Positions 1 to 5,689 of a stretch of 7,167 nt of DNA are shown in pieces. This stretch comes from an uncultured Veillonellaceae bacterium (GTDB taxonomy: Bacteria > Bacillota > Negativicutes > Veillonellales > Negativicoccaceae): NCBI GenBank assembly GCA_947254705.1, contig CAMYCX010000061.1:1-7167 (forward strand). Direction: 5' to 3'. Every line of letters begins with the position of its first letter. The first letter of the stretch is position 1. The notes below the pieces were generated by a model. The model was not told the origin of the DNA. It saw only the letters and a program-made list of their open reading frames with translations, and made no database searches. Both the position numbers and the translations under genes were made by a program.

Positions 1-20
1 TCATGAAATAATCTCACCAT
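1..20 (-). CDS. Start of a divergent gene, cut off by the window edge
   Basis: On the minus strand an ATG at 20-18 is preceded by GAGGAG at 30-25, four bases upstream, which looks like a real Shine-Dalgarno. The frame reads MVRLFH and then leaves the window without a stop. Only six codons are visible, so the product cannot be named. The gene would be transcribed away from cbiK, which makes 31-217 a divergent intergenic region. The 4-nt spacing is slightly short, and the signal could be chance in an AT-rich stretch. Confidence 0.4.
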
Positions 21-31
21 TCTTCTCCTCG

Positions 32-48
32 TTCAGAACACTTCTGAA
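32..48. promoter_or_regulatory. Perfect 7-3-7 inverted repeat, possible operator
   Basis: TTCAGAA-CAC-TTCTGAA is a perfect palindrome with a 3-nt spacer. It lies between the Shine-Dalgarno of the putative left-edge gene and the -35 of the cbiK promoter. Its centre (position 40) is about 61 bases before the predicted cbiK start point near 101, a spacing typical of activator sites, and it is close to the divergent gene's start. It has no GC-rich stem or following T-run of the kind a terminator would need. I do not recognise the motif as Fur, Rex, NikR or another named regulator. An operator role is inference. Confidence 0.35.
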
Positions 49-65
49 TTTCATTCCTCTTGTAA

Positions 66-94
66 TTGACAAATACCTAAATTGTGTTTATTAT
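66..94 (+). promoter_or_regulatory. Sigma70-type promoter for cbiK
   Basis: A perfect -35 hexamer TTGACA (66-71) is separated by exactly 17 bases from TATTAT (89-94), five of six matches to the -10 consensus. Transcription would begin near 101, leaving a 5' untranslated leader of about 115 nt before the cbiK start. The surrounding sequence is AT-rich, as expected for a promoter. This is the best promoter-like pair I found in the window. Confidence 0.65.
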
Positions 95-114
95 TAAATC
101 AATCCATGAAAACA

Positions 115-148
115 TGGTCATTTGAGCTCGGGGAAACTCAACTGACCA
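115..148 (+). promoter_or_regulatory. Stable hairpin in the cbiK leader
   Basis: TGGTCA (115-120) pairs with TGACCA (143-148), and TTGAG (122-126) pairs with CTCAA (137-141). This gives an 11-bp stem with one internal mismatch (121/142) and a 10-nt loop. It begins some 14 nt into the predicted transcript and ends two bases before a perfect AGGAGG. No T-run follows, so it is not an intrinsic terminator. It could be an mRNA-stabilising 5' structure, an RNA-binding target or part of a larger regulatory fold. No B12 box is visible downstream, so I do not call it a cobalamin riboswitch. Confidence 0.4.
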
Positions 149-150
149 AT

Positions 151-194
151 AGGAGGTGAATTTGATTCCCTGCTCAAAATTAAGAATGGTATAG
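151..194 (+). other. Strong Shine-Dalgarno with a possible 10-codon leader ORF
   Basis: AGGAGG at 151-156 is followed five bases later by TTG (162-164). That frame reads ten codons, roughly MIPCSKLRMV, and stops at TAG (192-194), 23 nt before the cbiK ATG. cbiK has its own ribosome site at 203-207, so this first AGGAGG is otherwise unexplained. It could serve a leader peptide coupled to cbiK, be part of a regulatory fold (GAAT 158-161 can pair with ATTC 165-168), or be chance. The peptide shows no run of one amino acid that would suggest classical attenuation. Confidence 0.22.
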
Positions 195-217
195 TCATTC
201 AAAGGAGAGTAGATATC

Positions 218-1255
218 ATGAATCAAACATTGAAACGTATTTTAGTTGCTAGCACCTGTGCATTTGCTTTCTGTGCGATTGGTGGCGGGGATATTCAAGC
301 CTATGAATTGAGCAGTGAAGTGCAGAATCCGACAAAAGCATTGTTGGGCGCTTCTGCCGTAGGGGTTCGTGTACGTGAAAATACGGCCTTGCAAAATTTG
401 CAGAACAAAGATGCCATTTTGGTGATGAGTTTCGGGACTACATTCAAAGACACTCGCGCCAAAACAATTGATCAAGTCGTATCCAAAATCAAACATGCTT
501 TCCCCGGCAAAGAAGTTCGCGTCGCTTTCACCAGTCATATCATTATTGACCGGATCAAAGCAAATGAAGGCATCACCTACTTGACACCGGAAGAAGCTCT
601 TGATCAATTGAAAAAAGACGGATATACTCGCATTGCAACTGTCAGCTTGAACATTGTTCCGGGTATCGAATATGCTTATAACCGTTTAGTTACACAATTG
701 GCTCAACGTGACTTCAAAAAAATGACTGTTGGTACCCCCGCCATGTATTACATGGGCCAAGAAGGCCAACCGGATCAAGTTGTTGAATTCGTGAACGCCT
801 TGAAACAACAACTTCCGAAATCGATGAAAGCAGATGAAGCCGTACTTTTCATGGCTCACGGCACTCCTCATCCGGCCAATGCATATTATGCAGTCATCCA
901 AAACCGTATTGACACCATGGGCTTAAAAAATGTATTTATTTATTCGGTTGAAGGTCGTCCGCATCTGGAAGATGTCATTCCTCAACTGAAAGCCAGAGGG
1001 ATTAAAAATGTTACTTTGATGCCGATGATGATGGTTGCCGGCGACCATGCCAATAATGACATGGCCGGTGATGAAGAAGACAGCCATAAGACAATTCTCG
1101 AAGGTGAAGGATTTGGTGTTAAAGCCTATCTCCATGGTCTCGGCGAAAACCCGGCCATCCAAAACATCTTCGTAGAACGTGCGAAAGAAGCGGTTGAAGC
1201 TTTGGATACCGGTAAAGCAATTGTACCGTACACTCCCAAGCACATGAAAAAATAA
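218..1255 (+). CDS. cbiK: Sirohydrochlorin cobaltochelatase, exported form (CbiK)
   Basis: CbiK inserts Co2+ into sirohydrochlorin, the entry step of anaerobic cobalamin synthesis. The 345-aa protein has a signal peptide (about residues 1-28: K6R7, hydrophobic stretch, then IQA before Y29), a linker, and a class II chelatase body from about residue 65 (AILVMSFGTT). Metal-site motifs are visible: His214 in MAHGTPHPANAYY, Glu245 in YSVEGRP and His277 in GDHANNDMAGDE. Their spacing suits the His/Glu/His set of the CbiK family. Cytoplasmic CbiK proteins are about 260-270 aa; the extra length here is the signal and linker, as in the periplasmic CbiK of Desulfovibrio. Cys19 is preceded by F, so there is no lipobox. 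AGGAG at 203-207 lies 10 nt before the ATG. The chelatase assignment is firm. Periplasmic location is inferred, and the true substrate there could be another metal or tetrapyrrole. Confidence 0.92.
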   Translation: MNQTLKRILVASTCAFAFCAIGGGDIQAYELSSEVQNPTKALLGASAVGVRVRENTALQNLQNKDAILVMSFGTTFKDTRAKTIDQVVSKIKHAFPGKEVRVAFTSHIIIDRIKANEGITYLTPEEALDQLKKDGYTRIATVSLNIVPGIEYAYNRLVTQLAQRDFKKMTVGTPAMYYMGQEGQPDQVVEFVNALKQQLPKSMKADEAVLFMAHGTPHPANAYYAVIQNRIDTMGLKNVFIYSVEGRPHLEDVIPQLKARGIKNVTLMPMMMVAGDHANNDMAGDEEDSHKTILEGEGFGVKAYLHGLGENPAIQNIFVERAKEAVEALDTGKAIVPYTPKHMKK

Positions 1256-1270
1256 TTTCTTGTCACAATT

Positions 1271-1305
1271 TATTACGCCCTGCATATGTAGGGCGTAATA
1301 TTTTT
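1271..1305 (+). terminator. Intrinsic terminator-like hairpin between cbiK and btuF
   Basis: TATTACGCCCT (1271-1281) pairs perfectly with AGGGCGTAATA (1290-1300). The 8-nt loop can itself pair further, and five T residues follow (1301-1305). It starts 15 nt after the cbiK stop. The btuF Shine-Dalgarno AGGAG (1308-1312) begins three bases after the T-run, so there is no room for a promoter between hairpin and btuF. btuF must depend on read-through, on a promoter within or before the hairpin, or on processing with the hairpin protecting the cbiK 3' end. Such an element would lower btuF expression relative to cbiK. Confidence 0.72.
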
Positions 1306-1320
1306 ATAGGAGTATAACTT

Positions 1321-2247
1321 ATGAACAAACTTGTTCTCTCTTTGCTGCTCGCAACCGCCACCTTGCTGGCCGCCTGCGGGCACAGCAATATACCAACACA
1401 ATCTACCGCTGCAGCCACATACCAGTACAAAAATCAAACAATCACGCTGGCCTCTGCGCCTCAGCGAATCATTCCTCTATCGGGATCATTGCTAGGTATG
1501 TTGTATGCTGTTGACGGATCGGCAATCGCTCGTCCCACAACAACAGGAGAAATACCTGATGGCGCAAAATCCTTGCCGCAAATCGGACATGTCTCCTCCA
1601 TTAATGCGGAAACCCTCGTCTCATTAAAGCCGGACTTGGTAATTGGACTGGAATCTCAAAACCAAAAATTGATTTCCATCTTAGAGGCTAACCATTTGCC
1701 CTATGCTCTGATTGATTATGATGGCATTGATGACAACGTTTCACTACTTCGCTTTATGGGAGAAATATCCGGTCACTCTGCGCGTGCAAAAGAGGTCATC
1801 TCCAACTATGAACAGCAAATGACGAATATAGAAAAAAAGGCACATGAAATGCCACCTATGCGTGTTGCGATTTTGCGGGCAACCGGCAAAAGTGTCACCG
1901 CCGAAACTCCGCTTGCAATCACCGCATCCATGACAGAAAAATTGGGCATGAAAAATGTCATTACTGAGCATTTGAACGATAAGACAGATGCTAAAACGGT
2001 TCCCTACAGTTTGGAAACGCTCGCCAACGACAATCCTGATCTTATTTTTGTTGTAACAATGGGCAAGGCAGATCAGATTGAAGCCCGAATGGCACAAGAA
2101 ATGACAGGAAATCCTGCCTGGTCTTCATTGCAGGCCGTACAAAATGGTCGTGTGTTTTATCTGCCGTCCGATTTATACCTATTGAATCCGGGTATCCGAA
2201 CTCCGGAAGCTATGCAAGGTTTATTAGATCGCGCTTATTTTTCATAA
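1321..2247 (+). CDS. btuF: Corrinoid/metal-chelate ABC transporter binding lipoprotein (BtuF/FecB type)
   Basis: This 308-aa protein is a periplasmic-binding-protein-like lipoprotein that would deliver substrate to a FecCD-type permease. The N-terminus has a clear signal and lipobox, L16-A17-A18-C19, so it should be lipid-anchored outside the cytoplasmic membrane. The mature part follows the BtuF/FhuD/TroA pattern: APQRIIPLSGSLLGMLYAVD, then GHVSSINAETLVSLKPDLVIG, a long central helix (about residues 150-180), and a second lobe with NPDLIFVVTMG and PAWSSLQAVQNGRVFYL. AGGAG lies 8 nt before the ATG. The cognate BtuC and BtuD are probably the convergent genes on the other strand. Neighbouring cobalamin genes suggest a corrinoid substrate, but the fold also binds haem, siderophores and other chelates, so the symbol is by context. 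Confidence 0.8.
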   Translation: MNKLVLSLLLATATLLAACGHSNIPTQSTAAATYQYKNQTITLASAPQRIIPLSGSLLGMLYAVDGSAIARPTTTGEIPDGAKSLPQIGHVSSINAETLVSLKPDLVIGLESQNQKLISILEANHLPYALIDYDGIDDNVSLLRFMGEISGHSARAKEVISNYEQQMTNIEKKAHEMPPMRVAILRATGKSVTAETPLAITASMTEKLGMKNVITEHLNDKTDAKTVPYSLETLANDNPDLIFVVTMGKADQIEARMAQEMTGNPAWSSLQAVQNGRVFYLPSDLYLLNPGIRTPEAMQGLLDRAYFS

Positions 2248-2375
2248 TTTAAAAAGCATCTTAATAAATCTTCTTTTCTATGTCGAAAGAATGCCCTGCC
2301 ATAAATGTTCGTTTTATTTCGTTATTCATTTTACAACAGTGCATGCTTCCTCTCGTCCAAATATCATATTCGTCA

Positions 2376-2403
2376 AAAAAGGCTCTCATATGAGAGCCTT
2401 TTT
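2376..2403. terminator. Bidirectional intrinsic terminator between convergent units
   Basis: A perfect 28-nt palindrome: five A residues, GGCTCTC, the loop ATAT, GAGAGCC, then five T residues. On either strand it gives a GC-rich 7-bp stem followed by a T-run. It lies 128 nt after the btuF stop and 22 nt after the btuD stop on the opposite strand, so one element can end both transcripts. The remaining bases of 2248-2425 show no credible gene. Confidence 0.88.
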
Positions 2404-2425
2404 ATAATCAAACAAAGTTTCTTAG

Positions 2426-3226
2426 TCAACAAGTTGCATCCCTTCTACTATTTTGAAGACCATGCACAAAACAATAGGGATATCCGTCTCGTTCTTCAAT
2501 CGTTGTATCTACACCATATACTTTTTCCATCAAATTCGTAGTTAATACGTCCTTTGGTGCTCCATTCGCAAAAATTTCAGTGTTTGCCAACACCAACAAT
2601 CGATCCGAGTACTTGGCCGCATGATTCACATCATGTAATACCATCACCACGCTGACATGCTTTTTTTGATTGACGCGCCGTAATAGCTCCATCACTTCCA
2701 ACTGATGAGATAAATCCAGGTATGTCGTCGGTTCATCCAACATAATAATTTCTGGCTCTTGTGCAAGGGCCATCGCAATTCTAGCCCGTTGCCTCTCTCC
2801 CCCCGACAAAGATGTTACCCACCGATTTCGCAAATGAGTAATATTTGTTTGTTCCATCGCTTGGTCAACCACCTGACGGTCTTCGTCATTCACCCCGCTC
2901 CACCAACGCTGGTACGGATAACGTCCACAAGCTACCCACTCTTCGACGGTCATGTCGCCGTCGATATCTGCTGATTGAGGTAAAAAAGCAACTTTCCGTG
3001 CCAACATTGCAGCTGAATAGCCTGACAATGGAATCCCATCAATCTCTACATTTCCACTGTTCATCGTTTGCAATCCCAGTACAGCTCGCAACAAGGTTGA
3101 CTTGCCACATCCGTTAGCCCCCAGTATGCTGACAATCTCCCCTTGCGATATCATAAAGGAAACGTCTCGTAAAATCGTCCTCTCAGCCAATACGACACTC
3201 AAACGATCAACTATAACGGCACTCAT
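2426..3226 (-). CDS. btuD: ABC transporter ATP-binding protein (BtuD/FecE/FhuC type)
   Basis: This 266-aa ATPase powers the FecCD-type importer. All core motifs are present: Walker A GANGCGKS (residues 36-43), Q-loop Gln84 in FLPQSADID, ABC signature LSGGERQ (140-146), Walker B IIMLDEP (160-166), D-loop YLD (169-171) and switch His198 in LHDVNHAAKYSD. That H-loop context is typical of iron-chelate/B12 importers. The start ATG overlaps the btuC stop as ATGA (3226-3223), with GAGGAG just upstream inside btuC, so the two are translationally coupled. It is the last gene of the minus-strand operon, ending at the shared terminator. Substrate (corrinoid) is inferred from the cbi genes upstream in the same transcript; sequence alone gives only the FecE/BtuD family. 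Confidence 0.9.
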   Translation of the reverse strand: MSAVIVDRLSVVLAERTILRDVSFMISQGEIVSILGANGCGKSTLLRAVLGLQTMNSGNVEIDGIPLSGYSAAMLARKVAFLPQSADIDGDMTVEEWVACGRYPYQRWWSGVNDEDRQVVDQAMEQTNITHLRNRWVTSLSGGERQRARIAMALAQEPEIIMLDEPTTYLDLSHQLEVMELLRRVNQKKHVSVVMVLHDVNHAAKYSDRLLVLANTEIFANGAPKDVLTTNLMEKVYGVDTTIEERDGYPYCFVHGLQNSRRDATC

Positions 3227-4236
3227 TCTTTTCTCCTCAACAAATACAGGAAGAAAGGCGCCCCGAAGAAAGCCATGATTATACCGACGGGAATTTCTAT
3301 CGGGCTGAACGCCACACGTCCGAAAGTATCTGAAACAACCATAATAAATGCGCCCCCTAATGCTGATGCAGGCAGCAAGAAACGGTAATCCGTACCGATT
3401 AGTAACCGCACCATATGAGGAACAACCAGTCCGATAAACCCAATCAGTCCTGCAATACTTACCGCCGCTGCCGCCATTAAAGAGGCGACTGCCATCATAC
3501 TGAAGCGTACACGCTCTACCGGCATCCCCAAACTATGCGCCGTTTCATCCCCCAGCGAGAGTATATTCAACTGCTTTGCTCCCACAAACGCCAATAAGAG
3601 TCCCAATATTGTATATGGGTACAACGTCATCAACTGTGGCCAACTTCTTGCAGACAATCCACCAACCATCCATAAAAGGGCACCTTGCACGCGATCTCCA
3701 TAAAAAACAAGTAGAGCTGAAATTCCACTGCCAAGGAATGCACTCACAGCAACACCTGCCAAAATAATCCGTGTCGGGCGGATACCGTTCTTCCACGCCA
3801 GTGCATACACAAACAGTGCCGCTCCCATTGCCCCCAAAAACGCAATCGGAGTAACCCAGTATTCATGTGCCGGATAGAGAATTAACATCACGACACCTGC
3901 CAATCCTGCTCCACTAGAAACTCCGATGATTCCCGGATCAGCTAACGGATTTTTCATCACGGCCTGTAATATCGCCCCTGCGACCGCCAAGTTGGCGCCA
4001 ACAAGTGCTCCGATCAAATTGCGTGGAAATCGAATATTCCAAACAATCATTTCCTGCGATCCTATATGATTATTCCACAATGCATTAACAATTGTTTCCC
4101 AAGGGATGGAAACAGATCCCCAAATCAAGCTCCCGACCAAAACCACCGACAGCAATACCACTAAAACAGCTATCGTTCCCCATCGTCGAAGGTTTTGTCC
4201 ATTTGCATCGTATTGTTGTACTTGATGTGTCTGCAT
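3223..4236 (-). CDS. btuC: FecCD-family ABC permease (BtuC type)
   Basis: This polytopic permease (337 aa from the chosen start) is rich in hydrophobic segments, the first at about residues 21-39 after a polar N-terminus. Family hallmarks are RFPRNLIGALVGANLAVAG (69-87), QAVMKNPLADPGIIGVSSGAG (from about 91) and, in the last third, GLIGFIGLVVPHMVRLLIG, the region that contacts the ATPase. Length fits BtuC/FecD. The frame stays open upstream to TTG 4254, but none of the upstream TTG/GTG codons has a ribosome site. I take ATG 4236, although its own Shine-Dalgarno (GGGCG) is weak, so it may rely on coupling to cbiC, whose stop is 24 nt upstream. The stop overlaps btuD by 4 nt. The binding protein is not in this operon; btuF on the opposite strand is the obvious candidate. 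Confidence 0.88.
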   Translation of the reverse strand: MQTHQVQQYDANGQNLRRWGTIAVLVVLLSVVLVGSLIWGSVSIPWETIVNALWNNHIGSQEMIVWNIRFPRNLIGALVGANLAVAGAILQAVMKNPLADPGIIGVSSGAGLAGVVMLILYPAHEYWVTPIAFLGAMGAALFVYALAWKNGIRPTRIILAGVAVSAFLGSGISALLVFYGDRVQGALLWMVGGLSARSWPQLMTLYPYTILGLLLAFVGAKQLNILSLGDETAHSLGMPVERVRFSMMAVASLMAAAAVSIAGLIGFIGLVVPHMVRLLIGTDYRFLLPASALGGAFIMVVSDTFGRVAFSPIEIPVGIIMAFFGAPFFLYLLRRKE

Positions 4237-4260
4237 AGTCACGCCCAATAACAAAATTAG

Positions 4261-4920
4261 TTACTTTTTGTCTTCAATATATAGCATTTCACTACGCTGT
4301 ACCAAAAGATACAGCAACGCATTAATAACTGACGCTGCAATCGGACTTCCGCCTTTATTTCCTTTAACCGTTATAAACGGCACCTTGGATCGTTTCGCCA
4401 ATTCTTCCTTGGATTCCGCTGCACCTACAAATCCGACTGGAATACCGACAATCAGCGCCGGTTTGATATTTTCCTCTTCCGTCATGCGAAGCACTTCAAA
4501 AAGCGCCGTCGGCGCATTGCCAATTGCTACAATGCTTCCATCAAGCTCCTTGCCAAACATACGCATAGCTGCCATAGAGCGAGTAATTCCACGCTCTTTG
4601 GCATAGTCAGCTACTTCCGGCGTGGAGACTTGGCAAAAAACTTCGCCTCCGAGCTTTGCCAATGCCTTTTTATTGATTCCTGTTCGCACCATTTCGACAT
4701 CACAATAAATATTCGCACCACTGCCCAACGCCTTCAGGCCTTCTTCAATCGCATTCAATCCTGTTCGAATCAAATGTCCGTATTCCACGTCCCCCGAAGC
4801 ATGGATCGTACGTGAGTATACTGCGATTTCGTTCTCATTGAGATGCAAATCCTCAATATACGGACGAATCAGTTTCATGCTTTTATCTTCAATTTCTTTC
4901 GGTTGTTTAATATATTCCAT
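4261..4920 (-). CDS. cbiC: Cobalt-precorrin-8 methylmutase (CbiC)
   Basis: CbiC (CobH in the aerobic route) moves the C-11 methyl group to C-12 of (cobalt-)precorrin-8, giving (cobyrinate) hydrogenobyrinate-type products in the cytoplasm. At 219 aa it has the usual length. Motifs: MEYIKQPKEIE start, SRTIHASGD with the presumed catalytic His40, DVEMVRTGI, GNAPTALFEVLRM, GIPVGFVGAAESKEEL and KGNKGGSPIAASVINALLYL. The open frame continues upstream to 5001, but those 27 codons lie inside cbiJ and do not resemble the family. ATG 4920 has GGAGG seven bases upstream and begins at the conserved N-terminus. It overlaps the cbiJ 3' end by 14 nt. Confidence 0.94.
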   Translation of the reverse strand: MEYIKQPKEIEDKSMKLIRPYIEDLHLNENEIAVYSRTIHASGDVEYGHLIRTGLNAIEEGLKALGSGANIYCDVEMVRTGINKKALAKLGGEVFCQVSTPEVADYAKERGITRSMAAMRMFGKELDGSIVAIGNAPTALFEVLRMTEEENIKPALIVGIPVGFVGAAESKEELAKRSKVPFITVKGNKGGSPIAASVINALLYLLVQRSEMLYIEDKK

Positions 4921-5689
4921 TATGTTCCCTCCAATATTGCATAACATCATCAACAGCATTGACTTTAGTAAAATCCTGTGTAACCGTTGGCGGTCTGTCA
5001 ATCACGATAATATCCAATTGTTCATCCATTGCCGCCTGTAATTTAGTATCAGTACCGCCAACCAAACCACTATTTTTCATCACGACTACTTGTGCTCCGG
5101 TATCATGAAACATGGCTCGATTCATTTCATAGCTAAAAGGTCCTTGTATACCGACAATATATTTGGGGGTTAAACCAAGCTCTTCGCACATTTGGATGAC
5201 CTCTGTAGTCGGCAACACACGACTCCATACTTCTTTTCCTTGAAGAGCTGGCGCAGTCAAAAAAGTCTTTAGCGTCTTCGAACCGGTTGTCAAGTAAACT
5301 CGGTTTCCCAGCTCTCCTGCCAATTCTGCCGCAGCCACCTCATCCGTCACATGATGCAATTTTTCATAAACTGGCAATGGCGTCTCTGGGCGTTCATAAC
5401 GAACATACTGCACACCGGCAGAACGACATGCCGCGCGGGCCGTTTCAGAAACGATTGCCGCATATGGGTGACTGGCATCCACAACCAAACGAATTTGTTT
5501 GTCAGCAATCATATTCTCCATATCCGATTGGGTCAATCGTCCAACCACCACATCCGTTCCTGCCGCTTGAGCCAGCAGTTTCCCATAGCTACTGACAACG
5601 GTAATCACTATTTGATCCGCTCCCACTTCATGGGCTACTTTAGAAGCCAACTCGCGACCATCTTTTGTCCCTGCAATTATCCAAATCAC
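4907..5689 (-). CDS. cbiJ: Cobalt-precorrin-6A reductase (CbiJ/CobK)
   Basis: CbiJ reduces one double bond of the ring-contracted macrocycle with NAD(P)H, making (cobalt-)precorrin-6B. The 260-aa protein starts with a nucleotide-binding strand, IWIIAGTKDGREL (2-14). It carries the family motifs VVDASHPYA (69-77), VRYERP (96-101), TTGSK (134-138), GIQGPFSYEMN (180-190) and MKNSGLVGGTDTK (204-216), and ends with IIVIDRP. Length is normal for CobK/CbiJ. The start codon is GTG, forming GTGA with the cbiH stop (5689-5686), preceded by a modest GGGGA eight bases upstream; a later start would delete the first beta strand. It sits between cbiH and cbiC in one transcript. CbiJ is the anaerobic-pathway name, chosen because cbiK and cbiG indicate that route. 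Confidence 0.93.
   Translation of the reverse strand: MIWIIAGTKDGRELASKVAHEVGADQIVITVVSSYGKLLAQAAGTDVVVGRLTQSDMENMIADKQIRLVVDASHPYAAIVSETARAACRSAGVQYVRYERPETPLPVYEKLHHVTDEVAAAELAGELGNRVYLTTGSKTLKTFLTAPALQGKEVWSRVLPTTEVIQMCEELGLTPKYIVGIQGPFSYEMNRAMFHDTGAQVVVMKNSGLVGGTDTKLQAAMDEQLDIIVIDRPPTVTQDFTKVNAVDDVMQYWREHNGIY
4928..4932 (-). promoter_or_regulatory. cbiC ribosome binding site that fixes its start
   Basis: On the minus strand GGAGG (4932-4928) lies seven bases before the ATG at 4920 and inside the last codons of cbiJ. It decides for the internal ATG over the longer open frame beginning at 5001, which has no comparable site and would add 27 non-conserved residues. Confidence 0.75.

Noticed and set aside
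32..53. Intrinsic terminator of an upstream gene
   Set aside because: The stem is AT-rich with only two GC pairs and is followed by just three T residues before other bases, so it fits an operator-like palindrome better.
100..217. Cobalamin riboswitch upstream of cbiK
   Set aside because: Short pieces (GGGGAA, AGGTGAA, ATTCCCTGC) resemble parts of the consensus, but there is no B12 box and no conserved CCCGCCACTG-like core. The available length is also shorter than the class normally needs.
1260..1288. Promoter for btuF (TTGTCA with CATATG 17 bases later)
   Set aside because: The -10 match is poor and lies in the loop of the terminator hairpin. Without mapped 5' ends it is no better than chance.
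2305..2541. 78-aa plus-strand ORF after btuF
   Set aside because: It runs through the bidirectional terminator and into the 3' end of btuD on the other strand, has no ribosome site, and shows no recognisable domain.
4921..5001. N-terminal extension of cbiC up to 5001
   Set aside because: These codons lie entirely in the cbiJ coding region and are unlike CbiC N-termini. The internal ATG at 4920 has GGAGG at good spacing and starts at the conserved MEYIKQP region.
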